A stretch of DNA of 64,000 bases from CAIWHR01 sp963717695 (GTDB lineage: Bacteria; Pseudomonadota; Gammaproteobacteria; Burkholderiales; Casimicrobiaceae), in the NCBI GenBank assembly GCA_963717695.1, contig CAVQWR010000003.1, forward strand, positions 806,001-870,000, read 5' to 3'. Both the position numbers and the translations under genes were made by a program. Shown here piece by piece: positions 49,832 to 58,069 of this stretch (its first letter is position 1; each line of letters opens with the position of its first letter). Below the pieces are notes generated by a model. The model was not told the DNA's origin. It did not search any database and saw only the letters and a list, made by a program, of their open reading frames with translations.

Positions 49832-49947
49832 TTCGTGCGACCAGCGCGCTCGCCCGGCGTCAGGTGGGCGCGCATGTCATGCAGGTCTCCCGGCCCGGCG
49901 CGCCGCGCTTTTGCAGCACGCCAGGCATCCCAGCGTCGCCCACCGGC

Positions 49948-50562
49948 ATGATCAACGCATCCTACATTGCCGCATCGCGGCGCGCGCTCCCCTTGCCTTC
50001 GTGGCAATGCCTGCGTGCGCACGCCGCGAGGGTGCTGCTGACGCTGGCGCTCGCGCTCGGTGCCGGCAGCGCGGCCGCGGACGTGATCCAGGTGCGTTCC
50101 GCCGAGCTGCACGCCGAGGAGGACGGCTACTACCTCAATGCCGATTTCGATCTCACGCTCAACTCGACGCTCGAAGAGGCGCTGCAGAAAGGGGTGCCGC
50201 TCTACTTCGTCCTCGAGTTCGAGATCACGCGACCCCGCTGGTACTGGCTCGATGAAAAGGTGGTGACCGCCACCACGCAGTACCGCGTCACCTACAACGC
50301 GCTGACCCGGCAGTATCGTGTCGCGATCGGCCTCCTGGCGCAGGGCTTTCCGACGATCGAGGAGGTCGAGCATTTCCTCTCGCGCGTGACCTCGCGCGAG
50401 GTCGCGCGCCGCGACCAGCTCGTCAAGGGCGCGCGCTACGACGCCGCGGTCCGGCTGCGCCTCGACGTCAACCAGCTGCCGAAGCCGTTCCAGGTGAGCG
50501 CGCTCGCCTCACGCGAATGGACGCTCCAGTCGGAGTGGTATCGCTGGAGCTATACGCCATGA
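49948..50562 (+). CDS. DUF4390-family exported protein
   Basis: A predicted exported protein of 204 aa. An N-terminal hydrophobic segment (ARVLLTLALALGAGSAAA) ends in a likely signal cleavage site. The mature part begins DVIQVRSAELHAEEDGYYLN and contains FVLEFEITRPRWYWLDEKVV, a strand-rich pattern typical of the family. The ATG at 49948 is chosen over one at 49864 because the extension has no recognisable sequence. It lies between rsmB and the NtrY-type kinase gene, the usual order in betaproteobacteria. Function unknown. Confidence 0.87.
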   Translation: MINASYIAASRRALPLPSWQCLRAHAARVLLTLALALGAGSAAADVIQVRSAELHAEEDGYYLNADFDLTLNSTLEEALQKGVPLYFVLEFEITRPRWYWLDEKVVTATTQYRVTYNALTRQYRVAIGLLAQGFPTIEEVEHFLSRVTSREVARRDQLVKGARYDAAVRLRLDVNQLPKPFQVSALASREWTLQSEWYRWSYTP

Positions 50563-50765
50563 GCGCGCGGGGCGAAGCCCAGGCCCGAAGGGCGCGTCCG
50601 CGCGCGATGGCGGGAGGCCGACGACGCACTGCGATGAGATATGCGTTACCGGGCGGAGGCCGGGCCATGAGCGCGCGGGGCGAAGCCCAGGACGCCTGCG
50701 CGAGCGGGGCGCAGCCCAGGCCCGAAGGGGGCGTCCGCGAGCGGGGGTGGCGGCCGACAACGCAA
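50563..50765. repeat. Dispersed GC-rich repeat, copies 2 and 3 in tandem
   Basis: Two copies of about 90-100 bp begin with atgagcgcgcggggcgaagc at about 50559 and 50667. Each has a gggcgaagccc mini-hairpin and the core aggcccgaagggcgcgtc (copy 2) or aggcccgaagggggcgtc (copy 3), and each ends near ggccgac. The core is shared with copy 1 at 18.34-18.47 kb. The region is 310 bp between two genes and contains no supported gene; the remaining part (50766-50872) holds only the leader and ribosome-binding site of the kinase gene. Confidence 0.65.
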
Positions 50766-50872
50766 TGTTCCGGCGATCGCGCGGCCGCGCGGAGGCCGCG
50801 ACGAAGGGTGCGTTCGGGACCCCGATGGTGCGACGAGTCGAGCGATGCATCAGCGTGCGCGGAGACATGGCC

Positions 50873-53029
50873 ATGACGCGCCTCATTCCGTCCGCAGCGA
50901 TGCGCTGGCTATTGGTCGCCTCGGCGTGCCTCGCCGCCATATCGCTGTTCCTGCTCGCCACCGCGACCGCGAACACGGACTTTTTCGCGCGCCGCTACGA
51001 CCTGCTGCTCGTCCTGAACGGCGCGCTGGTCGTGTTGCTGATGCTGCTCGTGGGCGTCCAGCTCTGGCGGCTCTATCGAAACCTGCGCGGCGGCGTGTTC
51101 GGCTCGCGGCTCGCCGTGCGGCTGGTGCTGCTGTTCGCGCTGGTCGCGGTGCTGCCGGGTGCGCTCGTCTACGCCGTGTCGGTGCAGTTCCTGGACAGGA
51201 GCATCGAGAGCTGGTTCGACGTCCGCGTCGACCGCGCTCTCGAAGGCGGCCTCAATCTCGGGCGCAACGCGGTGGACTATCTGCTGCGCGAGACGGCCAA
51301 CAAGGCGACGCAGCTGGCACTCACGCTCGAGGAAGCGGGGCCGGGCGCTGCCGCGTCGCGTCTGCCGCGCGCCGCCGAGCAGGCCGGCGTCTACGAGGCG
51401 GCGCTCTACACCGGCGCCGGCGCGATCCTGTCCGTCGCCGGCGTGGGCGCGTCGACGGCGCCGCCGGACCCGCCGTCGGCGCAGGCGTTGCGGCGCGCGC
51501 GGCTGCAGCAGACGACGACCGGTTTCGAGCAGGGCGGCGACGGCGGTCTCGTGCTGCGCGTGGTCGTGCCGGTCAACAGCGACGACCGGCAGGAGCCGCT
51601 GCGCGTGCTGCAGGTCGTCGATCACGTGCCGAAGTCGCTCGCGCAGGAGGTCGAGAAAGTGCAGGCGGGCGCGCGCGACTACCAGGAAATCTCGTTCGCG
51701 CGCGCGTCGCTGAAGCGGCTCTATGCGACGACGCTCACGTTGACGCTGCTGCTCGCGCTCACATCCGCGCTGGGGCTGGCCGTGGTGCTCTCGGAGCGAT
51801 TCGCCGCGCCTCTGGGGCTCCTCGCCGAGGGCACGCGCGCCGTCGCCCAGGGCGATTTCACGCGACGGCAGCCGGTGACTTCGCGCGACGAGCTCGGGGT
51901 GCTGACGGAATCGTTCAACACGATGACGGCGCAGCTTGCCGATGCGCAGCAGAAGACCGAGGAGTCGCGCCGTGCGACCGAGACCACGCGTGCCTACCTC
52001 GAAAGCATCCTCGGCAATCTTTCCGCCGGCGTGCTCGCGTTCGACGACCAGTACCGGCTGCGCACCGCCAACGCGAGTGCCGCCGTGATCCTGCAGCAGC
52101 CGCTCGCCGAGCTCATCGGGCTCACCATCGCGCAGTGGGCCGAGCGCGTGCCGCCGATGCGGGCCTTCGCGGAGGTCATCGCGCACGGGTTCGAAGGCAG
52201 CCGGGACGGCGCCTGGCAGAAGCAGGCGGAGATCGGCGTCGGCAGCATGACCCGGGTGCTCCTGACCCGCGGCTCGCGGCTGCCCACCGAGCCGGTCGCC
52301 GGATATGTCGTCGTGTTCGACGACGTGACCGACCTCCTGCAGGCCCAGCGCGACGCGGCGTGGGGCGAGGTGGCGCGGCGCCTCGCGCATGAAATCAAGA
52401 ATCCGCTGACCCCGATCCAGCTCTCCGCCGAGCGGCTCGCGCTGAAGCTCGCAGGCAAGCTCGAGCCGCCGGAGCAGCTGACGCTCGAGCGCGGCACGCA
52501 GACCATCGTCGCGCAGGTCGGCGCGATGAAGCAGATGGTCGACGATTTCGCGATCTACGCGCGGCAGCCCCGGCCGGGCGCGATGCAGCCCGTCGATCTC
52601 GGCGCGCTCTTGCAGGACGTGCTCGCGTTGTACGACAATCTGCGCCCGCAGGTCGCGCTGTCGCTTCCGGCGGGGCCCGCCGTCATCGAAGGCGAGCCGA
52701 CGCGGCTGCGCCAGGTCTTTCACAACCTCATCCAGAATGCCATCGACGCCCAGCACGAACTGCCCGTTCCCCATTTCGACATCGTGCTCGACGCGCGCGA
52801 CGCGGAGATCGTGCTCGCATTCGGGGACGCGGGCTCGGGTTTCCCCGACGACCTGCTGCATCGCGCGTTCGAGCCGTACGTGACGACCAAGGCCAAGGGC
52901 ACCGGTCTCGGACTCGCCATCGTGCGCAAGATCGTCGACGAGCATCACGGGCGCATCGAGCTCGCGAATCGCGTTCCGCACGGCGCGATGGTGACGCTCA
53001 TTTTTCCGCGTGCCGGCGCGGCAGCGTAG
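50873..53029 (+). CDS. ntrY: NtrY-type sensor histidine kinase
   Basis: A 718-aa membrane sensor. Two N-terminal helices (about 10-32 and 44-62), a third at 82-104, a periplasmic region, and a fourth helix near 285-305 are followed by a HAMP linker, a PAS domain and the kinase core. The phospho-acceptor is His506 in RLAHEIKNPLTPIQLSAERL. The catalytic domain has LIQNAIDAQHE, FGDAGSGFPDDLL and KGTGLGLAIVRKI. The ATG at 50873 has GGAG eight bases before it; the ATG at 50867 has almost no spacing. It overlaps nothing and is 12 nt upstream of the response regulator. Confidence 0.92.
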   Translation: MTRLIPSAAMRWLLVASACLAAISLFLLATATANTDFFARRYDLLLVLNGALVVLLMLLVGVQLWRLYRNLRGGVFGSRLAVRLVLLFALVAVLPGALVYAVSVQFLDRSIESWFDVRVDRALEGGLNLGRNAVDYLLRETANKATQLALTLEEAGPGAAASRLPRAAEQAGVYEAALYTGAGAILSVAGVGASTAPPDPPSAQALRRARLQQTTTGFEQGGDGGLVLRVVVPVNSDDRQEPLRVLQVVDHVPKSLAQEVEKVQAGARDYQEISFARASLKRLYATTLTLTLLLALTSALGLAVVLSERFAAPLGLLAEGTRAVAQGDFTRRQPVTSRDELGVLTESFNTMTAQLADAQQKTEESRRATETTRAYLESILGNLSAGVLAFDDQYRLRTANASAAVILQQPLAELIGLTIAQWAERVPPMRAFAEVIAHGFEGSRDGAWQKQAEIGVGSMTRVLLTRGSRLPTEPVAGYVVVFDDVTDLLQAQRDAAWGEVARRLAHEIKNPLTPIQLSAERLALKLAGKLEPPEQLTLERGTQTIVAQVGAMKQMVDDFAIYARQPRPGAMQPVDLGALLQDVLALYDNLRPQVALSLPAGPAVIEGEPTRLRQVFHNLIQNAIDAQHELPVPHFDIVLDARDAEIVLAFGDAGSGFPDDLLHRAFEPYVTTKAKGTGLGLAIVRKIVDEHHGRIELANRVPHGAMVTLIFPRAGAAA

Positions 53030-53041
53030 GATAGCGACGCA

Positions 53042-54355
53042 ATGGCCACCGCCCAGGAAATTCTCATCGTCGACGACGAAGTCGGCATCCGCGAGCTGCT
53101 GTCGGAAATCCTCCAGGACGAGGGCTACCGCGTGCATCTCGCGCAGAATGCGACCGAAGCGCGCACGTACCGTACCCGTCTCGCGCCGGCGCTCGTGCTG
53201 CTCGACATCTGGATGCCCGACACCGACGGCGTGACGCTGCTGCGCGAGTGGGCGACGTCGGGCCAGCTGACGATGCCGGTGATCATGCTCTCCGGCCACG
53301 GGACGATCGAGACGGCCGTCGAGGCGACGCGCATCGGCGCCTTCGATTTCCTCGAAAAGCCCGTCGGACTGCAGAAGCTGCTCGGCACCGTCGCGCGTGC
53401 GCTCAAGACGTCGGCGGCAAAGGAGCCGCGGCGCGTCTCGCTGACGGCGCTCGGCACCGGCACCGCGGTGCGCGACGTCGAGCGCCAGATCGAGATTCTG
53501 CTCGCGGCGCGCAAGCCCGTGCTGCTGCTGGGCGAGCCCGGCACCGGCCATGAAGTCGCGGCGCATGCACTGCACGTCGCCGACACTGCGAGAGTGGCGC
53601 TGCCGAACGGCGCCCGGCTCGCCGCGAATCCGCTCGGTGTGCTGGACGAGGCGCGCGACGGGACGCTCATCTGCACCGAGATCGGGCAGTATTCGAAAGC
53701 CGAGCAGAAGGGGCTCGCCTTCCTGCTGCCGAAGCTCGAGCGCGGCAATGTCACGCTGGTCGCGACCAGTGCCGAGCCGCTCGGCAATCTCGCGGCCGAA
53801 GGCAAGTTCGAGCCGGGCCTCCTTGCCGCACTCTCGGGCGGGGCGGTGATGCTGCCGCCGCTGCGCGCACGGCGCGAGGACATCCCCGCGCTGGTCGAGC
53901 GCTACTGGCGGGAGATCACGTCGGCGCAGAAGGATTCGGAGCGCGGCGGCGCGCGCATCGTCGCGCCGCTGCCGACGCAGGCGCTCAATGCCCTCTGCGG
54001 CGCGTACTGGCCCGGCAACCTCGACCATCTGCAGAACGTCGTCGCCAATCTCGCGCTCAATGCAGGAGCGAGCGAGATCTCGGCCGACCATGTGAAGCGG
54101 CTACTGGGCGAAGCCGCGGCCGCCAACCAGGCGGTGGCGCCCGAGATCACCGCGCGCTTCTTCGAGCTGCCGCTGCGCGAGGCGCGCGAGGCGTTCGAGC
54201 GGATCTATTTCGAGCAGCTGCTCGCCCGCGAGCAGAGCAACATGAGCCGCGTCGCCGAACGCGCGGGGCTCGAGCGGACGCATCTCTATCGCAAGCTGAA
54301 GCAGCTCAACATTCGCTTCGCCCGTCGCGGCGAGGACCCCGGCAACGGCAGCTGA
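53042..54355 (+). CDS. ntrX: NtrX-type response regulator with degenerate AAA+ domain
   Basis: A 437-aa regulator, partner of the kinase. The receiver domain (1-120) has acidic residues at 11-12, phosphorylated Asp55 (LVLLDIWMPD) and Lys106. The central domain resembles sigma54 activators, but its Walker A reads GEPGTGHE (164-171), with His in place of Lys. The GAFTGA loop is not found, so it should not activate sigma54 or hydrolyse ATP well. The C-terminus is a Fis-type helix-turn-helix (NMSRVAERAGLERTHLYRKL). Such NtrX proteins are known from betaproteobacteria as regulators of respiration or nitrogen metabolism. Confidence 0.9.
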   Translation: MATAQEILIVDDEVGIRELLSEILQDEGYRVHLAQNATEARTYRTRLAPALVLLDIWMPDTDGVTLLREWATSGQLTMPVIMLSGHGTIETAVEATRIGAFDFLEKPVGLQKLLGTVARALKTSAAKEPRRVSLTALGTGTAVRDVERQIEILLAARKPVLLLGEPGTGHEVAAHALHVADTARVALPNGARLAANPLGVLDEARDGTLICTEIGQYSKAEQKGLAFLLPKLERGNVTLVATSAEPLGNLAAEGKFEPGLLAALSGGAVMLPPLRARREDIPALVERYWREITSAQKDSERGGARIVAPLPTQALNALCGAYWPGNLDHLQNVVANLALNAGASEISADHVKRLLGEAAAANQAVAPEITARFFELPLREAREAFERIYFEQLLAREQSNMSRVAERAGLERTHLYRKLKQLNIRFARRGEDPGNGS

Positions 54356-54362
54356 CCGCAAC

Positions 54363-54398
54363 AAAAAGCCGGCGCACCGCCTTCGCGGCCGCCGGCTT
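54363..54398 (-). terminator. Rho-independent terminator of rpoH
   Basis: A 9-bp stem (54366-54374 with 54390-54398) is followed on the minus strand by TTTTTGTTGC. It starts 18 nt after the rpoH stop. On the plus strand it lies just after ntrX but has no U-tract there. Confidence 0.8.
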
Positions 54399-54416
54399 CG
54401 CGCGCCCGGGATCGGG

Positions 54417-55271
54417 TCAGGCCGCGCCCATCTCCGCGCGCATCGATTTCAGCGCCTTGCTCTCGATCTGGCGGATCCGCTCGGCGGACACGCCGTATTC
54501 GTCGGCGAGATCCTGCAGCGTCGCGGGATCGTCCTCACGCAGCCATCGCGCCTCGATGATCCGGCGGCTGCGCGCATCCAGCTTCGAGATCGCGTGCGCG
54601 AGTCCTGTGGTGCGATTCTCGGCCGTCTGCTTGCGCTCCAGAATCTGCGCCGGCTCGTCTTCGGCATCAGTCAGCCAGGCGATCGGGGCCATCGATGCGC
54701 CCTCCTCGTCCGGCTGCGGATCGAGCGTCACGTCGCGGCCGGAGAGCCGCATTTCCATTTCGGCCACTTCGTCGGGCTTGACGTTGAGCTCGGTCGCGAT
54801 CGCGCGCGCCTCCGCCGGGGTGAGCGTCGCCGAGCGTGACTTCATGCTGCGCAGGTTGAAGAAGAGCTTGCGTTGCGCCTTGGTCGTCGCGACCTTCACG
54901 AGCCGCCAGTTGCGCAGGATGTATTCGTGGATCTCGGCGCGGATCCAGTGGAGCGCGAACGAGACGAGCCGAACCCCGCGCTCCGGGTCGAAGCGGCGCA
55001 CGGCCTTCATGAGGCCGACGTTGCCCTCCTGGATCAGGTCCGCCTGCGGCAGCCCGTAGCCCAGATAGTTGCGGCTGACCGACACGACGAGTCGCAGGTG
55101 CGACAGGACGAGTTGGCGCGCCGCGTCGACGTCGTCGTCGCGCTGCAGCCGGCGGCCGAGGTCGACCTCCTGCTCCGCGGTCAGCAGCGGAAAGCGGTTC
55201 ACCGCCTGGATGTAGTGATCGAGGCTCCCGAGCGATGCGGGGGTCGGGAAAGCCAGGTTGGCACCGGACAT
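54417..55271 (-). CDS. rpoH: RNA polymerase heat-shock sigma factor RpoH (sigma32)
   Basis: A 284-aa sigma factor directing heat-shock gene transcription. Region 2 has DLIQEGNVGLMKAVRRFDPE and the region 2.4 stretch VRLVSFALHWIRAEIHEYI. The RpoH box WRLVKVATTKAQRKLFFNLR is complete. Region 4 ends with the helix-turn-helix LQDLADEYGVSAERIRQIE. The start ATG at 55269-55271 is followed by MSGANLAFPTPASLGSLD. A CIRCE operator lies over its promoter (55338-55364), so HrcA probably controls it. A terminator follows its stop. Confidence 0.97.
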   Translation of the reverse strand: MSGANLAFPTPASLGSLDHYIQAVNRFPLLTAEQEVDLGRRLQRDDDVDAARQLVLSHLRLVVSVSRNYLGYGLPQADLIQEGNVGLMKAVRRFDPERGVRLVSFALHWIRAEIHEYILRNWRLVKVATTKAQRKLFFNLRSMKSRSATLTPAEARAIATELNVKPDEVAEMEMRLSGRDVTLDPQPDEEGASMAPIAWLTDAEDEPAQILERKQTAENRTTGLAHAISKLDARSRRIIEARWLREDDPATLQDLADEYGVSAERIRQIESKALKSMRAEMGAA

Positions 55272-55334
55272 CTGTGGTCTCCTTTTCGGGGCAGGGCGGC
55301 AGGCAGACCTTCAGCCCATCGCTCATCCCATATC

Positions 55335-55364
55335 AGTTTAGCACTCCGGCAATGAGAGTGCCAA
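55335..55364 (-). promoter_or_regulatory. CIRCE operator (HrcA site) over the rpoH promoter
   Basis: The plus strand reads TTAGCACTC (55338-55346), nine bases, then GAGTGCCAA (55356-55364). This is the CIRCE element TTAGCACTC-N9-GAGTGCTAA with a single mismatch. On the minus strand the putative rpoH -35 TTGGCA (55359-55364) and -10 TAAACT (55335-55340), 18 bases apart, lie in it. It ends 66 nt before the rpoH start. HrcA binding would block the promoter. Confidence 0.85.
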
Positions 55365-55536
55365 ACCCGGCCAGGAGTTCCCGAGAAATTTGGTCAGGTA
55401 CCGGCATCTCCACGGCGGTCGGGGCTCCCGGCAGGAGCCGGCACTCCGCCAAGCCGCGGCAGCAATGTCACGCCAAGTGGAGGTTTGCGCCGTAGTGGGC
55501 GCTCACTACAAGCCGCGACCGCCGCTGCCGAAGTCT

Positions 55537-56477
55537 TCAGCCGACGAGCGCATCGACGAAGTCGGCCGCCACGAAAGGCTTGAGATCGTCGATCGCCTCG
55601 CCAACGCCGACGAACCGGATGGGGACCGGATGTTGCCTTGCGATGGCCGCTACCACGCCGCCCTTGGCCGTCCCATCGAGCTTGGTGACGACGAGGCCGG
55701 TGAGCGCCAGCGCGGCATCGAACGAACGGACCTGAGCCAGGGCATTCTGGCCCGTTCCCGCGTCGAGGACGAGGAGCGTCTCGTGCGGCGCCGTCGGATC
55801 GGCCTTCCGGATGACCCGCTGGACCTTGCGGATCTCGTCCATCAGGTTGAGCTGCGTCGGCAGCCTTCCGGCCGTGTCGGCCAGCACGATGTCGATGCCG
55901 CGCGCCTTCGCGGCCGCAATGGCGTCGAACATCACCGCGGCGGGATCCCCCCCTGCTGTGCGATGACAGCGACGTCGTTGCGCTCGCCCCAGGCGGCGAG
56001 CTGCTCGCGCGCCGCGGCGCGAAACGTGTCGCCGGCCGCGAGGAGCACGGACAGGCCCTGCGTCTGGAAATGCCGGGCGAGCTTGCCGATCGACGTCGTC
56101 TTGCCCGCGCCGTTGACGCCGGCCAGCATGATGACGAACGGTCGCGCGTCGGTGACGACGAGCGGCGCCTCGAGTGGACGCAGCAGATCGGTGAGGCCGG
56201 CACGCAGCAGCGTGTAGACGTCCGCATCCGGGCCGGCGCGCTTCTTCCGCGCGCGAAGGTCGGCGATGAGCCACGCCGTCGCATCGACGCCGCAATCCGC
56301 GCCGATCAGCGCCGACTCGATCGCCTCGACCGTCGCCTCGTCCAGCGTATTGCGCCCGAGTGCGCCACCGAGCGCGATGGCGATCTTTTCGCGCGAGCGG
56401 GCAAGGCCGTCCTTCAGGCGCTCCGACCAGGGACGGGCGTCTTCGGGACGGGGTTTTCGGGTGAAGAGATCGAACAT
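55537..56477 (-). CDS. ftsY: Signal recognition particle receptor FtsY, frameshifted in a homopolymer
   Basis: The SRP receptor GTPase, about 313 aa. The N-terminal part starts MFDLFTRKPRPEDARPW; the long acidic N-domain of some relatives is absent. The NG domain has VNGAGKTTSIGKLARH, GDTFRAAAREQL, ADTAGRLPTQLNLM, TKLDGTAKGG and FVGVGEAIDDLKPF. The frame breaks in a run of seven C (plus strand, near 55951-55957) between IAQQGG and DPAAVMFDAI. One added base restores QQGGDPA. The span is 941 nt (3n+2), fitting one missing base. FtsY is essential, so this is almost certainly an error in the sequence. Confidence 0.94.
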
Positions 56478-56643
56478 CGGCCAGGCTATCGAAGGCGGAC
56501 CGGCATCATGCACCACGCAAAGCGGTGGGGCCGGACCCGGCGCGAATGCGCGCGAAGCTATAATTTTACCCGCCGCGAGCCGCCCCGTCCGCCGGACGGC
56601 GACGATGTGCCGCCGGCAGACGCCTGTCGGCCGGAGACTTGCG

Positions 56644-57210
56644 GTGGCCACGACCCATTCGAACCGGATCCGCATCATCGGTGGCTCGATGCGTGGCCAG
56701 GTCCTGCGCTTTCCCGACGCCGCGGACCTGCGCCCCACGCCCGACCGGGTGCGCGAGACGCTGTTCAACTGGCTGGGTCAGGAACTCACCGGCAAGCGCT
56801 GCCTGGACCTCTACGCCGGAACCGGCGCGCTGTCGGTCGAGGCCGCCTCGCGCGGCGCGGCGCTCTGCGTCGCCGTCGACAGCAGTCGCAGCCTCGTCGA
56901 CGCACTGCGCGCCAATGCCGAGCGCATCGGAGTCAAGGTGCTCGAGACGCGCGTCGCCGACGCCCGCACGTATGTCAACCGTGAGACGCGAATGTTCGAC
57001 GTCGTGTTTCTCGACCCGCCGTTTCGCGAAGATCCCTGGGCCTGGCTGCTGCCGGCCTGCGCGGCGCGCGTGGTTCCCGGCGGATTCGTCTATGCGGAGG
57101 CGGCCGCGCCGTTGGCGCTGCCGCCCGGTCTCCTGCCTTGGCGCAGCGACAAGGCCGGGCAGGTGCATTATCATCTTTTCGTCAGGGCGGACGCCGCGCC
57201 GTCCCCATGA
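56644..57210 (+). CDS. rsmD: 16S rRNA (guanine966-N2)-methyltransferase RsmD
   Basis: A 188-aa methyltransferase. The family start HSNRIRIIGGSMRGQVLRFP, the SAM motif LDLYAGTGALSVEAASRG and the catalytic FLDPPF are present. The GTG at 56644 is the start that gives the usual N-terminus. A TATAAT at 56559-56564 upstream may be its -10 box; no good -35 is visible. On the opposite strand TAAAAT (56563-56568) could serve ftsY. It is followed by coaD, the widespread rsmD-coaD pair. Confidence 0.94.
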   Translation: MATTHSNRIRIIGGSMRGQVLRFPDAADLRPTPDRVRETLFNWLGQELTGKRCLDLYAGTGALSVEAASRGAALCVAVDSSRSLVDALRANAERIGVKVLETRVADARTYVNRETRMFDVVFLDPPFREDPWAWLLPACAARVVPGGFVYAEAAAPLALPPGLLPWRSDKAGQVHYHLFVRADAAPSP

Positions 57211-57265
57211 CGCGAACAACGCCCGCGTCCTCCAACCCGCTCCGCTTCCGCGACACCACGCCGCC

Positions 57266-57754
57266 ATGCTGAAGGTCGTCTACCCCGGCACGTTCGACCC
57301 GTTCACCCGCGGCCACGAGGATCTCGTGCGCCGCGCGGCGAAGCTCTTCAACGAGGTCGTCGTCGGCGTGGCCGACAGCGCAGGCAAGGGGCCGTACTTC
57401 ACGACGGACGAGCGGGTCGGCATGGCGCGCGACGTGCTCTCGGGCTATCGCAACGTCGAAGTCGTCCCGTTCTCGTCGCTGCTGATGGAATTCGTGCAGG
57501 CGCAGGGGGCGCGCGCGATCCTGCGCGGACTGCGCGCGGTCTCCGACTTCGAGTACGAGTTCCAGATGGCGGGAATGAACCGGAACCTCTATCCGGAGGT
57601 CGAAACGCTGTTCCTCACCCCGTCCGAGCAGTACATGTTCATTTCCGCGACCATCGTGCGCGAGATCGCCCGCTTTGGCGGCGACGTCTCGGCGTTCGTG
57701 TCGCCCGCGGTCCTCGCGCGTCTCAACGAGCGCTTCAACAAGGATCGCCGCTAG
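57266..57754 (+). CDS. coaD: Phosphopantetheine adenylyltransferase
   Basis: A 162-aa enzyme of coenzyme A synthesis (4'-phosphopantetheine to dephospho-CoA). The nucleotidyltransferase motif YPGTFDPFTRGHEDLVRRA, the substrate-binding GLRAVSDFEYEFQMAGMN and the EQYMFISATIVREI motif are all present. The ATG at 57266 gives a normal N-terminus. It lies 55 nt after rsmD and 17 nt before the ferredoxin gene. Confidence 0.97.
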   Translation: MLKVVYPGTFDPFTRGHEDLVRRAAKLFNEVVVGVADSAGKGPYFTTDERVGMARDVLSGYRNVEVVPFSSLLMEFVQAQGARAILRGLRAVSDFEYEFQMAGMNRNLYPEVETLFLTPSEQYMFISATIVREIARFGGDVSAFVSPAVLARLNERFNKDRR

Positions 57755-57771
57755 CCCGCGGCCTGGTTGCC

Positions 57772-58035
57772 ATGGCCCTGATGATCACCGACGAGTGCAT
57801 CAACTGCGACGTCTGCGAGCCCGAATGCCCGAACGGGGCGATCTCGCAGGGTCCGGAGATCTATGTGATCGATCCGAAGAAATGCACCGAGTGCGTCGGG
57901 CATTTCGACACGCCGCAGTGCGTGGAGGTTTGCCCGGTGGACTGCATTCCGGTCAATCCGGATCACGTCGAGACGAAAGAGGCGCTGAAGCTGAAGTACG
58001 AAGGACTGATGGCGATCAAGGCCGCCGAGGCCTAG
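57772..58035 (+). CDS. YfhL-type 2[4Fe-4S] ferredoxin
   Basis: An 87-aa low-potential ferredoxin. The first cluster motif is CINCDVCEPECP. The second, CTECVGHFDTPQCVEVCP, has the extended spacing typical of the YfhL/Alvin group, and a C-terminal helix follows. The start ATG is 17 nt after coaD. It converges on the dynamin gene, with a GC hairpin between. Confidence 0.95.
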   Translation: MALMITDECINCDVCEPECPNGAISQGPEIYVIDPKKCTECVGHFDTPQCVEVCPVDCIPVNPDHVETKEALKLKYEGLMAIKAAEA

Positions 58036-58044
58036 ACGATTCAC

Positions 58045-58062
58045 GCCGCCGCCTGCGGCGGC
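58045..58062. terminator. GC hairpin between converging ferredoxin and dynamin genes
   Basis: A perfect 8-bp stem (gccgccgc/gcggcggc) with a two-base loop sits ten bases after the ferredoxin stop. It has no U-tract in either direction, so its role as a terminator is unproven. Confidence 0.3.
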
Positions 58063-58069
58063 CAGCCGC

